DNA of 64,000 nt from Pyrenopolyporus hunteri. Taxonomy: Eukaryota; Ascomycota; Sordariomycetes; Xylariales; Hypoxylaceae. The position numbers and the translations under genes were made by a program. Of this stretch, positions 1 through 10,236 are shown in pieces. Each line of letters starts with the position of its first letter. The first letter of the stretch is position 1. The notes below the pieces were generated by a model. The model was not told the origin of the DNA and did no database searches. It saw nothing but the letters and a program-made list of their open reading frames with translations. The stretch spans positions 2,232,001 to 2,296,000 of the forward strand of contig CADCXC010000037.1 of assembly GCA_902806595.1 (NCBI GenBank). Reading direction: 5' to 3'.

Positions 1-1557
1 GGGCCGGCGTCGTTCGGGCGGCTGCGCGGCGGGAGTAAGGCCGTTGACAACTCCCGGAGTACCAACTTGTGAGCTATTAGACGCAACTCGCGTCATTGAA
101 GACGACTGCCTCGGCGGCGTTGACGGGCGTATGCTTTCTAAAGCCTTTGGTCGCTTAGACGTTTCGGTAGCGTCCGTCGAGGGGATGGGGCGCTTCCGCG
201 CGGTGCCGGGTTCTAGGCTATCTGAACGGTCGCGGGAGAGGCGGTCGTCCTTTCTTAATATATCGCTCTTCTTCTTGCCACCCGGGGGTAACGCGAGGAG
301 CCGTTCTACGGTTTTCACATTCCGCTTCTTGTATTTCAACGTAACCATAAGCGACTCCCGCTGTCCCTTGCCGCTATCGACGTGGATTGTATCCTCGCGC
401 TTAGATTTCGTTGTTTTCTTCTGGCTAATGGTCGAATCTAAAGAGACCTGGCTGCTCCTCTGACTCGAGTCCTTTGACGGGGCCGACTTATTCGCCTTGG
501 CCAATTCCTCGAGTACGATAGGCGGGAGCGTCGGAGATAGAAGCGGCGGAATCTTTCGTTTCTTAGGGCTGGGGGAGGGGTCGCGGTCTTCCCGGTTCTT
601 CTTCAACGGAGGCTTAAGGTTGCTCGAATCTGTCGGCTTCTTCTTGGGGCTAGGACGGGACGGCTTGGGCTCGTCCACATAGTCTAATATATCGATGGGA
701 GACAGTAAAGGGGGTACGTGGGATGCCTTCGAGCTCGAGTTGCTCTCCGTCTTCCTATCTACACTATCCTTGCTTTTGGCAAGCTTGTGCGTGCCATTAA
801 CCTGCGCACCGGGCCTGGGAGAAACTCCCTTGCTCCCTGTGCTATTCGATGACGGCTTCCCATTAGTAGTCGGCAAGGACTTCAAGTCTTTTGACTGTCT
901 CTTTTCGGAAGCCATCTGCCGCTCAGACTTTTGGGGTGTGTTGTCCTTGGCGAGACGTGAGCTTGTGGAATTAGGCGTAGCATTCTCAACCTTGCTCCGT
1001 TTCGCAGGCTTGGAATCCTGCTCAGCCTCGGCGACCCGTCTTTTCCTCTCCGGTGACGGACTGCGAGGGCGACGCGCCACAGGCCCCATATCGGGTTTCG
1101 TGTCGGGCGTCTCTTTCTTTACGCGACGATGATCCTCCGCGTCCTTGGCAACGGGATCCAGCGTCTTCTTCAGAGGCGCATTCGTCTTGGAGGGTTGCGC
1201 AGCTGATTTGGACGGCTCTTCGCCGTCAGGAGACCTTTTCCTATTCTTGTAATCCTTTAGGGAAAGTTTCGTCTTGGGTTTGTTAGGGTCACTCCTTCGG
1301 GGTGTAGCACTATCGATCGCATTGGCAGGGTTTGTGGGCTCTTCCCGTACGTCAAAGTAGGCCCTGGTAAGGAGGACGCCACGCTCCGAATCGCTAACGA
1401 AGGTGGTGTACTGGAGCGGTCTGATATCCTGTTCTTCTAATCTCTTGTCGTCCGCATGTGGTCGGTATCGGCGCGTCGTATCCAGCGAAAGATAGTGCGC
1501 TTTGGGAGGAAGTACGTCTTTAACTAATGTTTCAATATGTTTGGTTGCCTCCTCCAT
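1..1557 (-). CDS. Uncharacterised disordered nuclear-type protein, partial (3' end beyond window)
   Basis: The minus strand is open without a stop for 519 codons from an ATG at 1557 (context AACCATGG) to the first base, so the gene continues left of the window. The first ~90 residues look ordered (KAHYLSLDTT, then a segment ending LLTRAYFDVREEP). The rest is rich in Ser, Pro, Lys and Arg, with basic patches such as SPSPKKRK and KKRNVKTVERLL, and two copies of a PPLLSP motif. This composition suggests a nuclear, chromatin- or RNA-associated protein, but I do not recognise the family. The frame stays open for 44 codons upstream of the chosen ATG (to a stop near 1690) without another ATG, so a spliced 5' exon is possible. 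No introns are needed in the visible part. Confidence 0.75.
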   Translation of the reverse strand, partial: MEEATKHIETLVKDVLPPKAHYLSLDTTRRYRPHADDKRLEEQDIRPLQYTTFVSDSERGVLLTRAYFDVREEPTNPANAIDSATPRRSDPNKPKTKLSLKDYKNRKRSPDGEEPSKSAAQPSKTNAPLKKTLDPVAKDAEDHRRVKKETPDTKPDMGPVARRPRSPSPERKRRVAEAEQDSKPAKRSKVENATPNSTSSRLAKDNTPQKSERQMASEKRQSKDLKSLPTTNGKPSSNSTGSKGVSPRPGAQVNGTHKLAKSKDSVDRKTESNSSSKASHVPPLLSPIDILDYVDEPKPSRPSPKKKPTDSSNLKPPLKKNREDRDPSPSPKKRKIPPLLSPTLPPIVLEELAKANKSAPSKDSSQRSSQVSLDSTISQKKTTKSKREDTIHVDSGKGQRESLMVTLKYKKRNVKTVERLLALPPGGKKKSDILRKDDRLSRDRSDSLEPGTARKRPIPSTDATETSKRPKALESIRPSTPPRQSSSMTRVASNSSQVGTPGVVNGLTPAAQPPERRRP

Positions 1558-3432
1558 GGTTTTTCTTTGTTCATGCAACTTCGAAACGTTGCACACGAGC
1601 CTGGTGCTAGGGTCATGAAAGAGAGCGCGATAGTGTTGGTGGTAGTGGCAGATGCGAACTATGTAGGGAGGTATAATGTTGCGAAGGTATCATTAGGGTC
1701 CGAGATGCTGCGGTAAGACGAGAATCTGCAGAATTAAAGTTCAGCACTCTGATCTTCGCACGAGTTTGTAGAATGCGTGTACGCGGATAGAGCAGTATCT
1801 GGTGTAGAGGTCTGAGAGTGGTTTGGCGTGGAATCCACAAAGCAATGGTGACGACAATGCAATCCAGCAGGCATTGGCTGAATTGGGAACTGTGGGAAGC
1901 GGTGCATTGGGAAAAAATAATAGTGCGGTATCAAAGGGCACGTCTTCGTAGGAGTATACTTCATTGACTAACCTCAAAGTTGGGTGCGATGGTGACCGGC
2001 TCGCTTTGCCCTGGCACACCAACAACAGTACTGTACAGTACAATACAATGCACAATATAATAGACACAAGCTATTGTTGTCGCGTAAACATTATTTGCTG
2101 TTTTATCCAGCCTCCAATAAATCCTCGTGACATTCGGCCCGGCGCATCGCTCGTCGAATCTGTGGTTCGCGTCGGCGAAGGAGGTATCAAGGGAAGGGGA
2201 AGGGAAAAAAAAAGGTAGGATGCGAGTGGCAGGTGAAAAAAGGTACCACAACGGACAAGACAAAAGGGGGGGGATGAGAATGAGGCTCGTGGAGGAAGGA
2301 AAATGGAAGAACAAAGAGAGTCGAGAAGTCGAGTGTGCAGTGTGTGAGGTGCGTACAGATGATTACCTATTGTTGTTGCAGAATGATGCGTGATGATCGG
2401 CAGCGGGAAGAAAGTTGGTGAAGTGGGTGAACACCGAGCCGTCGTGACAGCGTAGGCTTGCGTACCTAAGGTAAGAAACGGAGCGTACCTCTCGCTGTCT
2501 CTACCTGCTATGTACGTATTGTATTGTACAATACATGCCTGGGTAGCATGTACCTACGCTACACAATGGAGATGCAGGGATGTTTCCAGTACGGGTGCTT
2601 GGGTCGCCTGCGCCTTGGAGCGTTGGTGAAGGACCGGATGGTGGTAGAGCTGGCTCGGATGGGGCAGCAGTCGCGGGCAAAGATGGAACCCCCAGTCTGA
2701 AACCCCAGTTTTTTTATTACTTTTTTTTTTCCCTCTCTCTTGTGCTGCTGCTTCCTTCCAAGGCAATGAATGTTTGCTGCTGCTGCCGGCGATGCCAATG
2801 ATGCCAGTGCCTGCCACTCGCGCTGCTGACACTCGAAACCGGGAAAAAGACGTCAGGTACTTGGGTACCTGCCTACATGTATCCTTCCTAACCTCCTTAC
2901 CTTCCGAGGTTTTAAAAAATTCAAGGTTGCAGATGGGTCAATTTTTAGATTTGAGATAGGTAGGACTTCCACTTCTTTCTTTTTGTGGCTGCTTTTGTGG
3001 CTTGCCGACAGCAGAAGCTTGTCCTATCAGCGTTCTTAATCCAGCTGAAAGACCCCCACCCGTATGCATCGGAATGATTTGATAGGATGTTTCGGTAAGC
3101 CACTAGGTGGTCACCAAAGTACCTAGGTAGCCACTAACATCGCATCATCCAAACATATGCACCCGACTGCTACCCTATCTGCCTATCTACGTGTACCTAT
3201 ACCTAACCGATTACGGATTACAGGCATGTAGAATGTAGAACAGATCGAGCAACATGACGCCTCGTTCTTTCTGCCGTGTTTTACATGTCCGATGTGCGCA
3301 ATAATCTAGCAAGAGATGAAGATGCCTATCATTCTCTTCTATTCCAGTTATTGTGGTAAGATATCAGCTGTTTAGACTTTTATATGTCGTTCCACATTCG
3401 TGTGCGCCTCTCGAGGTTGTATGGATTTTTTT
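1558..3432. other. Intergenic region, no gene seen
   Basis: Upstream of the left-edge gene. It holds short overlapping ORFs with no recognisable protein, poly-purine runs near 2190-2300, poly-T near 2710-2730 and scattered TACCTA/GGTACC palindromes. It probably contains the promoter and leader of the minus-strand gene. Confidence 0.5.
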
Positions 3433-3434
3433 TA

Positions 3435-3476
3435 AGTTCAACGGGGAAGTAATCGACCCCTGGAGTAGTTGACCCC
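3435..3476 (+). repeat. Left terminal inverted repeat
   Basis: The 42-bp left TIR of the pogo/Fot-like element, identical to the reverse complement of 4120-4161 and preceded by TA. Confidence 0.85.
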
Positions 3477-3554
3477 CCTAGTAAGATTTATGCGAGCTTA
3501 GCCCTTTTAGGTTTAACGCGGTACATTCGAGAATTAAAGATAAATTACTAGCTT

Positions 3555-4026
3555 CTAATTGGTCGAAAAGCTTTCTAATTGCCATTCTAAGCATAGGTCT
3601 TCAAAATTCGCCGCTGCCACACTTTCACTAGTCCTAACCGGGTTAAGTCCTTTCTCCATTCGTAGTTTAGCGCGCATTATATCTTCAATTCGACAAAAAA
3701 GAAGATTCGGATTAGGAATAACTTTAGCGCGTTTATTCGGCTTTCCCTGGTTAGGTAGCTAGCTCTTTTAGGCCATCGCGTTCAGCTTCAACGGCAGCCA
3801 ATCGCAGCGCAATTAAGTCAATTAACTTTCCTATCTTTTCAAAAAGGAACCGTTTGATTGGCTCCCTAGATTCGATTTGAAAAAGTTTTTGCGCAGCCTC
3901 TATGACGTCAGCAGACTTTTTGGGGGTAGTCAACCAATCAAAAGGCCCAGGTGCTATAGAACTAGCCGAAACGGGCGTAGCTCGCAAATTCGATTGGCTC
4001 TCATCGCTTCGCGGAATAAAAAGGGT
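3555..4026 (-). pseudogene. Transposase C-terminal remnant, frameshifted (pogo/Fot-like)
   Basis: Within the TIR element the minus strand reads a truncated C-terminal region. Frame one opens just after a stop at 4027-4029 and contains FDWLTTPKKSADV, followed by a helical, charged stretch, ending at 3751. A second frame continues at about 3765 with a basic KPNKRAKVIPNPNL patch and a short IEDIM segment, ending at a TAG at 3555-3557. The TPK motif, the leucine/charged helix and the basic patch in that order resemble the tail after the DDE domain in Fot/pogo transposases (from memory of the family). The DDE catalytic core and the HTH domain are absent. One frameshift near 3760 separates the two parts. 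Confidence 0.6.
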
Positions 4027-4119
4027 TTAAAAGAGACTGGAATAAAAGCTACATCGAAAATATAATAAAAATAAGTGGCCCCTGTAAAACGCTGCTTTTT
4101 AATTGGTCCCCTTTTACTA

Positions 4120-4161
4120 GGGGTCAACTACTCCAGGGGTCGATTACTTCCCCGTTGAACT
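4120..4161 (-). repeat. Right terminal inverted repeat
   Basis: The 42-bp right TIR of the pogo/Fot-like element, followed by TA at 4162-4163. Confidence 0.85.
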
Positions 4162-4163
4162 TA

Positions 4164-4637
4164 TATTAGTTACCGCTAAACAGCGACAGGGGTGGCATTA
4201 GTAGGTATGAGAGCCGCCGGCAGGTATGGCGGCAAGGGTTACAACTTTGTAAGGCAGGCTCGCATGGGACCTCAACGCAAGGCTGACGTGGGGTTGCCTC
4301 TTAGGTACCTATTGCATCTTGCCGTAAGATCTTAAACCCTTTTTTTTAGTGTTCGAGATCTTCGTGTATGTATACGGCGCCTTGCAGTCGGTTCATTTAT
4401 TGGCCTCATGTTCTAAATCAACCGTCTATCTAGAATAACCACGGATCGTAACACACACCAATTCTTTATAAATGATTTCGTAATCTACTACTACTACTAC
4501 CACACAATTCATATGAAACCGCGACGATAACAACGAGATACCCACCTTTTTAAAAGTCTTCCCGCCGTCACCCCGAATCCTCACAACCGACACTCATATT
4601 AAAACCACACGCCTCATCCTCATACTCCTCCATCAAG
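4164..4637. other. Intergenic region, probable PTH2 promoter and 5' leader
   Basis: Between the TIR element and PTH2. It carries a short CTACTACTACTAC run near 4487 and pyrimidine-rich sequence just before the ATG. No ORF of note. Confidence 0.5.
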
Positions 4638-5500
4638 ATGGCGGACAAATCAGTCGTTCTAGCACCAGCTTCCATGGTCCTCACCACGAGCGTAGTAGCC
4701 TTCATATCAGGGTTCTTACTCGGTCTATACTCGATACGGGGGTATTTCTTTATATCGCCGGCCCTAGCCGCGGAGCGAGACCGAAACTACAACGACCCGG
4801 TGGAGAGCGAAGAATCCGACATCGACGAAGACGACACGATCCTCGACCACGCGCCGAACTGGGCCAATGGGATAGACGCGGACAGGCGAGACGGCCTCCG
4901 AGCCTCCAAGCCGAAGAAGGCGAAGAAAACCTCTAAACCAGAAGACGAGGACAAGGCAGACAAGCCCGCCGCTGCTCCGCGGCAATCGATCGTCGAGGGC
5001 CCCGCAAACGAGGAGTGCAAGTTAGTCCTGGTCGTTCGGACGGATCTAGGCATGACAAAAGGTTCGTCTGCGCCCACCGACAGTTCACCATACATATATA
5101 TCTGTTTAGCTCCGCCTCCCTACTCTCAAAAAACCGAACATTTTGCTAATACACCGCCCCTTGCACCTCCACAGGTAAAATCGCAGCCCAATGCTCGCAC
5201 GCCACCCTCGCCTGCTACAAGACCCTCAGCCGGGCCGCGCAACGGAACCCCTCGTCGGCCGAGGCGCGGCTGCTGCAGCGCTGGGAGCGCCGGGGCCAGG
5301 CCAAGATCGCCGTGCAGACGAGGTCGGAGGACGAGCTGCTGGAGCTGATGGGCAAGGCGCGCAGCCTCGGCATCACCGCCGAGGTCATCCAGGACGCCGG
5401 CCGCACGCAGATCGACCCGGGCAGCCTGACGGTCCTGGGCGTCGGGCCCGCTCCCAAGAGCCTCGTGGACCAGGTCACGGGCGGCCTCAAGTTGTTATGA
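4638..5500 (+). CDS. pth2: Peptidyl-tRNA hydrolase 2 (Pth2 family), membrane-anchored
   Basis: Exons 4638-5061 and 5175-5500 (113-nt GT-AG intron) give 249 residues. The C-terminal half is a PTH2 domain: KLVLVVRTDLGMTKGKIAAQ, a SHATL segment, the QTRSEDELLEL helix, and the IQDAGRTQI ... VLGVGPAP ... VTGGLKLL end. PTH2 enzymes hydrolyse peptidyl-tRNA released from stalled ribosomes. The N-terminus has a hydrophobic segment (about residues 11-38), as in eukaryotic Pth2 proteins anchored in the mitochondrial outer membrane. An acidic and then Lys-rich linker (about 50-120) follows. The intron falls inside the conserved GMTK-GKIA motif and splicing restores it exactly, which fixes the junction. 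The ATG follows an in-frame-free, pyrimidine-rich leader. Confidence 0.95.
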
Positions 5501-6153
5501 TTAGGGGTTCTAGAAGGACGGTGTGGTTCATTGGGCATGGCGAGGACATGGGTTAGCATATAGTGAGCGCAAAAGCATATAGATATGGGTAATTACTTGA
5601 AATATCACCATCAGGTTACGGAATATACCCGCAGATGGCATTCCTACGGACTACTTTCTAGAATATGAATAGTTGCGAAGGTGAAGCCTTAACATAATTA
5701 TTTTAAAAAGCTCTTCACAGCTATTCAGTGTTCGGTTTGTATTAGCAAAGCTCTCGTTTCTTGCGAAGCTCAAGTCTAAAACTGTAATTACACGCATACC
5801 TTATTGACCTGCTTGTTGCCGGACCAATTCCATCCCCCCCGGACCTAGTTTCAGGCCAACCTTTCCTTTCGGGATCCCCACCAGGGACTAGTAAAAACAC
5901 AAAGGGGTATTCTAATGCATCCGTGCGACGTAATAACTCAATAAACGGGAGGGTCTACGTAGACCTGCCAACGCGCTTAGGGCGGCAGTCTCGAGATATA
6001 TCTCGATTCCAGGTACGTAACGTAGACGCCTCATGATAAAACATAGAAGAGTTGGGATTTGGGGTTTGGTGTCGCCCGAGACGACATGTTGCGGACCTCC
6101 ACTCAATTCCGCGAATCGTAAGACGTTGTAGGAGTCGAAGTCATGAGCGCCGG
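5501..6153. other. Intergenic region between convergent genes
   Basis: 3' flanks of PTH2 (+) and the coiled-coil gene (-). An 81-codon minus-strand ORF (5912-6157) has no recognisable features and overlaps the coiled-coil gene's stop; not called. Confidence 0.5.
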
Positions 6154-8335
6154 TCACGCGTTATTACAACCACCACGTAACGGCGTGTTTGGACCGTTTG
6201 AACCCAGCCTCCTCTTCTTCGTCGGGTCTTCTGCGGCCGAACCAGGAGACATTTGTCGTTTCCCCAGCGGCGAGGGAGCCTTTGCAATGCCCACTAGACT
6301 CTTAGAGCTCTTTAACACGGCGAGGTTCTGCTCGATGATGGAAACTTTGTCCTTCAATTCTCCCAACTCCTTCTCGACACCGGCGACCCGAGCCTCGTTT
6401 CGCTGGCCGTAAGGGTCAAGTTGCTTCAGGATACGTTCTGCCATTTGTCTCGAGTTGAGGTTCGCCCATTGTGTATCTAGGGTCCTCATGAACATCTCGA
6501 GAGAATCAACTCTCTTCTTGGAGTCATCCATGGCAAGGCGTAGATGCATTCCCGCTTGTTCTAGTGCGCTCATATGCGCCGCCATCTCCGTGTCCTTTTG
6601 CGGAGGTTCAGGACGCCCAAGTGTTTTGATCGTGGCCTCAATCTTGTCGACCCTATCTCTTACTTCGTCAACCATATCGGCGACGACGTCGCCAGAATCG
6701 GCAACTGTCTTCTGTAAAACCTTACTAAAAGCATTAAGCTTCTCTTCGACAAAAGTCTGTTGCGCAGATTGAATCCCTGACGCTTGATCGTTTGGTTCGG
6801 AGGCCGCTAGCCGCGACTTCTCTAGAGCCTGGAGAGACTTCCGCACTCCTTCGATCGATGCGTCATTCGCGTCAAAACGAGAGGCGGCTAACTCCTGCAT
6901 GGATCGGATATCCTTGAGAAGGGCAATGATTGTCTTTTCTAATGAAAAGACTTTATTTCCGAAATCATGGCCCACCCAGGTCTCCAGAATCTCGTTGTAT
7001 GATACCATATCCATTTCTTCAACCTTGCTCATGAAGGGAACCACTTTCTTTTCCATATCATCCACCTTCGTCGTGAAGGATATGAGATTCTCAGACAACC
7101 GACTCACGTCATCCTGGATATTCTTGATGAAATCGAGATCTGCAATCTTCTTCTTGAGTTCCGAATTCTCGGATTGAAGAACACCATACTCGGTCTTCAA
7201 TACCTTGAAATCTCGATCTAAATTCTCGAGGTCCTGAGCTGCTTTTTCTCGGCCGCTTAACAAGCCCCGAATCTGGGTTTGAGCTTCGGATATTTGCTCC
7301 TGCTGCTCAGATATCTGCTTTAGTTGCTCAGAATTCTGCTTCTGAAATTCAGATATTTGTTTTTCCTGCTCGGAGCTCTGCTCTTGAAATACAGACATCT
7401 TCTTTTCCTGCTCAGAATTCTGCCTCAGAATTTCCTCTATATGCTGTTTCTGTTCAGAGCTTTGCTTCTGAAATTCGGATATGCGCTTTTCCTGCTCGGA
7501 ACTCTGCTTCTTAAATTCTGCAAATTGAGCCTCTAATGCTTGGAGCATGGTGCTATCCACGGCTTGCGACTTGACAGACGTTATAGAAGACAGAGCCTTC
7601 TCCAATTCGTCGGCGAATTGTTGGTCGAGCTTGGCGGTATTCTTCGAGATGTCTTCACGTTCCGACTTTCCGCACTCGTTGAATCGTCGTTGAAACTCTG
7701 CATACGGTGCATAATCATCAACCTTGCTCGTGACCTTATTGAGTTCGAGCTGACGTCTATTGTCTTCTCGTAAGAATTTGCCTGTGCGTAATTTTAAGAG
7801 CATGCGCTCTTGTGATGTCTCATTCCATCTATAAATGATGTCAAAAGCCTCCTGCAGCTTGCTATCCTTGATCTTGGGGATACTTGGGGTCACTATGAAG
7901 TTAGACACGCTATCGGCACTTGAAACTCTTCCGGTCGCTATTGAATATATTAGATTTTCAGCCTTAAAGGTTATGGAGAAGTTAAAACTCACAAGACTCG
8001 GTCGGAGTCGGACGGGTACTCGCCACGCTGTTCAGAGCACTGGTAGGAGAACAGTTGGCGGATGTTGTCCGCCCAACACTATTAGTAACCCTCGTGTCTA
8101 TGTGAAGGGAGTTCGGGGCGTTTATGTCCCTTCGAATGCTGCGTGGGCTTCGTGTATCTTTCGCATCTGCTGAGTTGCGTTGACCGAACCCCATACCACG
8201 GCCCCGATTTTGCTCGGGTTCCTTTCCTAAGTCACGATGATTGCTCCTATCCCCAGGCGGTATATACAACTCATAACCGTATGAACGACGTCGGTCGTCC
8301 TCGTATGGGTTTGCTCTCGGTCGAGGATACGACAT
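6154..8335 (-). CDS. Coiled-coil protein with 14-residue tandem repeats, uncharacterised
   Basis: Exon 1 is 8335-7993 and exon 2 is 7937-6154. The 55-nt intron (GTGAGT ... TTCAATAG, phase 1) joins ...TPTES to STGRVSS and gives 708 residues. The N-terminal ~115 residues are Arg/Asn/Ser-rich and disordered. A predicted helical domain follows (about 130-240). Next are about six imperfect 14-residue repeats of the form FQKQSSEQEKQISE (7260-7520), that is, two heptads per unit, and then a long coiled coil. The C-terminus ends in a basic nuclear-localisation-like KKRRLGSNG. The architecture suggests a structural or tethering protein. I do not recognise a family; SMC-like or septation proteins are possible but lack diagnostic motifs. 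The gene stands alone between long spacers. Confidence 0.8.
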
Positions 8336-10236
8336 GATGGAACTTGTCGTCGATGACTTATCCCGTATATTAGGTAATGTAGTCTGTCACTTCCCCTGAT
8401 CCTTTTAATTTATGCAGCAACTTCCCAACTGCCCATTCATATGTGTTATTGAGCATCGCCTCAGGCAGTTACTTAGGCTACTTAAGGTTCGAACTCCTTG
8501 AAGAGTCTGGATCTTGAGAGAAGGAACAAGTAACGTGTTTGGAGAAATAGACTGGACGGCCAGATATCAAGAAGAACCTCTAAGTGAGGTAGACAAGGCA
8601 GGAGAGGTAGTCAAGGCAAGAGAGGTAGCCGGGGTAGGTACCTAAAGTGGTACTGGCACGACTTGAAATGGTTCACTCTGGAGTTATTTGTAATGTAACG
8701 AATCAGGTGTCTGTAACGAACGTGCTGGTATTTCAGAGAGTAGTAATAAACGTAGGCTAGGCTATAACATCACATATCAAGATCTAGTCTCGATATGTAA
8801 TATTATAAGGGTTGAAGGTGGTCGAAGGGTGTTTTTAACCAGATGATCGTCTCGCTCCAGAGGTGAAGGGTTAAAATAGGGGCGAACGAAATTTGAGAGA
8901 GTTGGGCGGAAAAGTCTGAAGTTCTTGATTGGAAGAGTATAGCGTAGCGGTGTTGGCAATGATAAGAACCCAGACCATCAACTACACCCTTAGCGCTATT
9001 AGCGCTTGGTATGTGCACGATCAACTCAACCAGCGCCTGCTAGAGGTGATTGATAGGGAGGGAGACGTTGAGGGGGCAATAATCAGACAAACAAAAGAGA
9101 GAAGGGGAGAAGAGAATGTTGGCGAACGAGCAACCTTGAAGTGAGTTGCGAGTTTCGTTTGCCGAATTTTTTTTTTTCTTTTCGAGCAAACCCGAGTAAG
9201 TTCCTCAAGTATAGTAAGTATGGGTCACGGCGGATAGAGGCCTGTTACCATGTCTCAGGCCGTTTTTCTATCAAAAGGTACTCGTTTGCGCGGTTCACAG
9301 AAGTGGGATGAAAAGTAAGTTTTGTAAAATGTGCGTAAAGTTGACTATGGCCGCCGTAAACAGAGAGAGAGAGAGAATTCAACTCTCTACTTATAGACGT
9401 CGAAGAGGGAAAAGAAAGTTCCTTTACGTCCAGGTTACTCTAAGAGTGATGGCTGGATTCGGACGCGACGAAATGTGACAGGCTGACGAAGCACCAGAAA
9501 AGTGGCGAGTGGGCGAATGAAATTAGGCAAACCTGTTTATTCTGTAATTGCTTTTTAAATATTTTCGTTTATTTTTTGTGATCTTGTAGCTCAACCTAGG
9601 TACCTACTTACCAGTGGGCAGGTACGACGTTCAACATCTTAAATAAATAAATATAAGTACCTAGGTAACGCGGGCGATATCGTTAAAATAAGAAGGTGGG
9701 GTTTTCGAGGTATCTACCTAGGTACCTAGTTATATTTCAGGTATCACTGCATTAATTAACAGAAGGCGCTAATGACCTCAGCCAATTAGAAATGAGGCAA
9801 TGAGTTGTCATGCTACCTAAGAAGGTTACCTATCACTTGCCAACCCCTGGGAAGCCACAGCCGGATGAATGGTTCCACTCAAGCCACACCATTCCCCATG
9901 CATGAGTAATATGTACCTAGGTACCTATATAATGCACTCTCTCCAATGTACATAGGTAGGTACCTAAGGTGCCTATTCTGTACCTATACCGAGTTCGTAT
10001 GCATATCGCCGCTAAGACCAGCTGATAAGGGATAAGGTACGATACCACATGTACCGTGCTTCCTGTGACAATGCAACGCGCTCCAATTTTCTAGAGCTCG
10101 GCTCTGATATTTCTTTAGAAGCTCCGGAGAGTTACATTATTACATTAATTAGCACGGCTGGCAGAGAACAACGCCAACGAGGGAGACTTCGGAACTGCGA
10201 AATACTCTCGAGGAGAAATTGTAACGAATTCCTAAA
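8336..10236. other. Long intergenic region with palindromic TACCTAGGTA motifs
   Basis: No gene recognised. It contains a GA repeat (9363-9376), a poly-T run near 9170 and a concentration of TACCTAGGTA / GGTACC palindromes between 9590 and 9980. It serves as upstream sequence for both divergent neighbours, the coiled-coil gene and RVB2. Confidence 0.5.

Larger units (their letters stand above)
3435..4161 (-). mobile_element. Non-autonomous pogo/Fot-like DNA transposon with 42-bp TIRs
   Basis: A 727-bp element bounded by inverted repeats: 3435-3476 and the reverse complement of 4120-4161 are identical over 42 bp, starting AGTTCAACGGGG. Similarity continues inward (CTAGTAA) after a 2-base indel. 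TA dinucleotides flank both ends (3433-3434 and 4162-4163), matching the TA target duplication of Tc1/mariner/pogo elements. The interior carries only the C-terminal end of a transposase on the minus strand, so the copy cannot move by itself. The preserved TIRs suggest fairly recent mobilisation by an autonomous relative, or a recent internal deletion. Confidence 0.85.

Noticed and set aside
8486..8502. tRNA B-box-like GGTTCGAACTCC
   Set aside because: The T-arm stem is only 4 bp and no acceptor, D or anticodon stems can be built around it.
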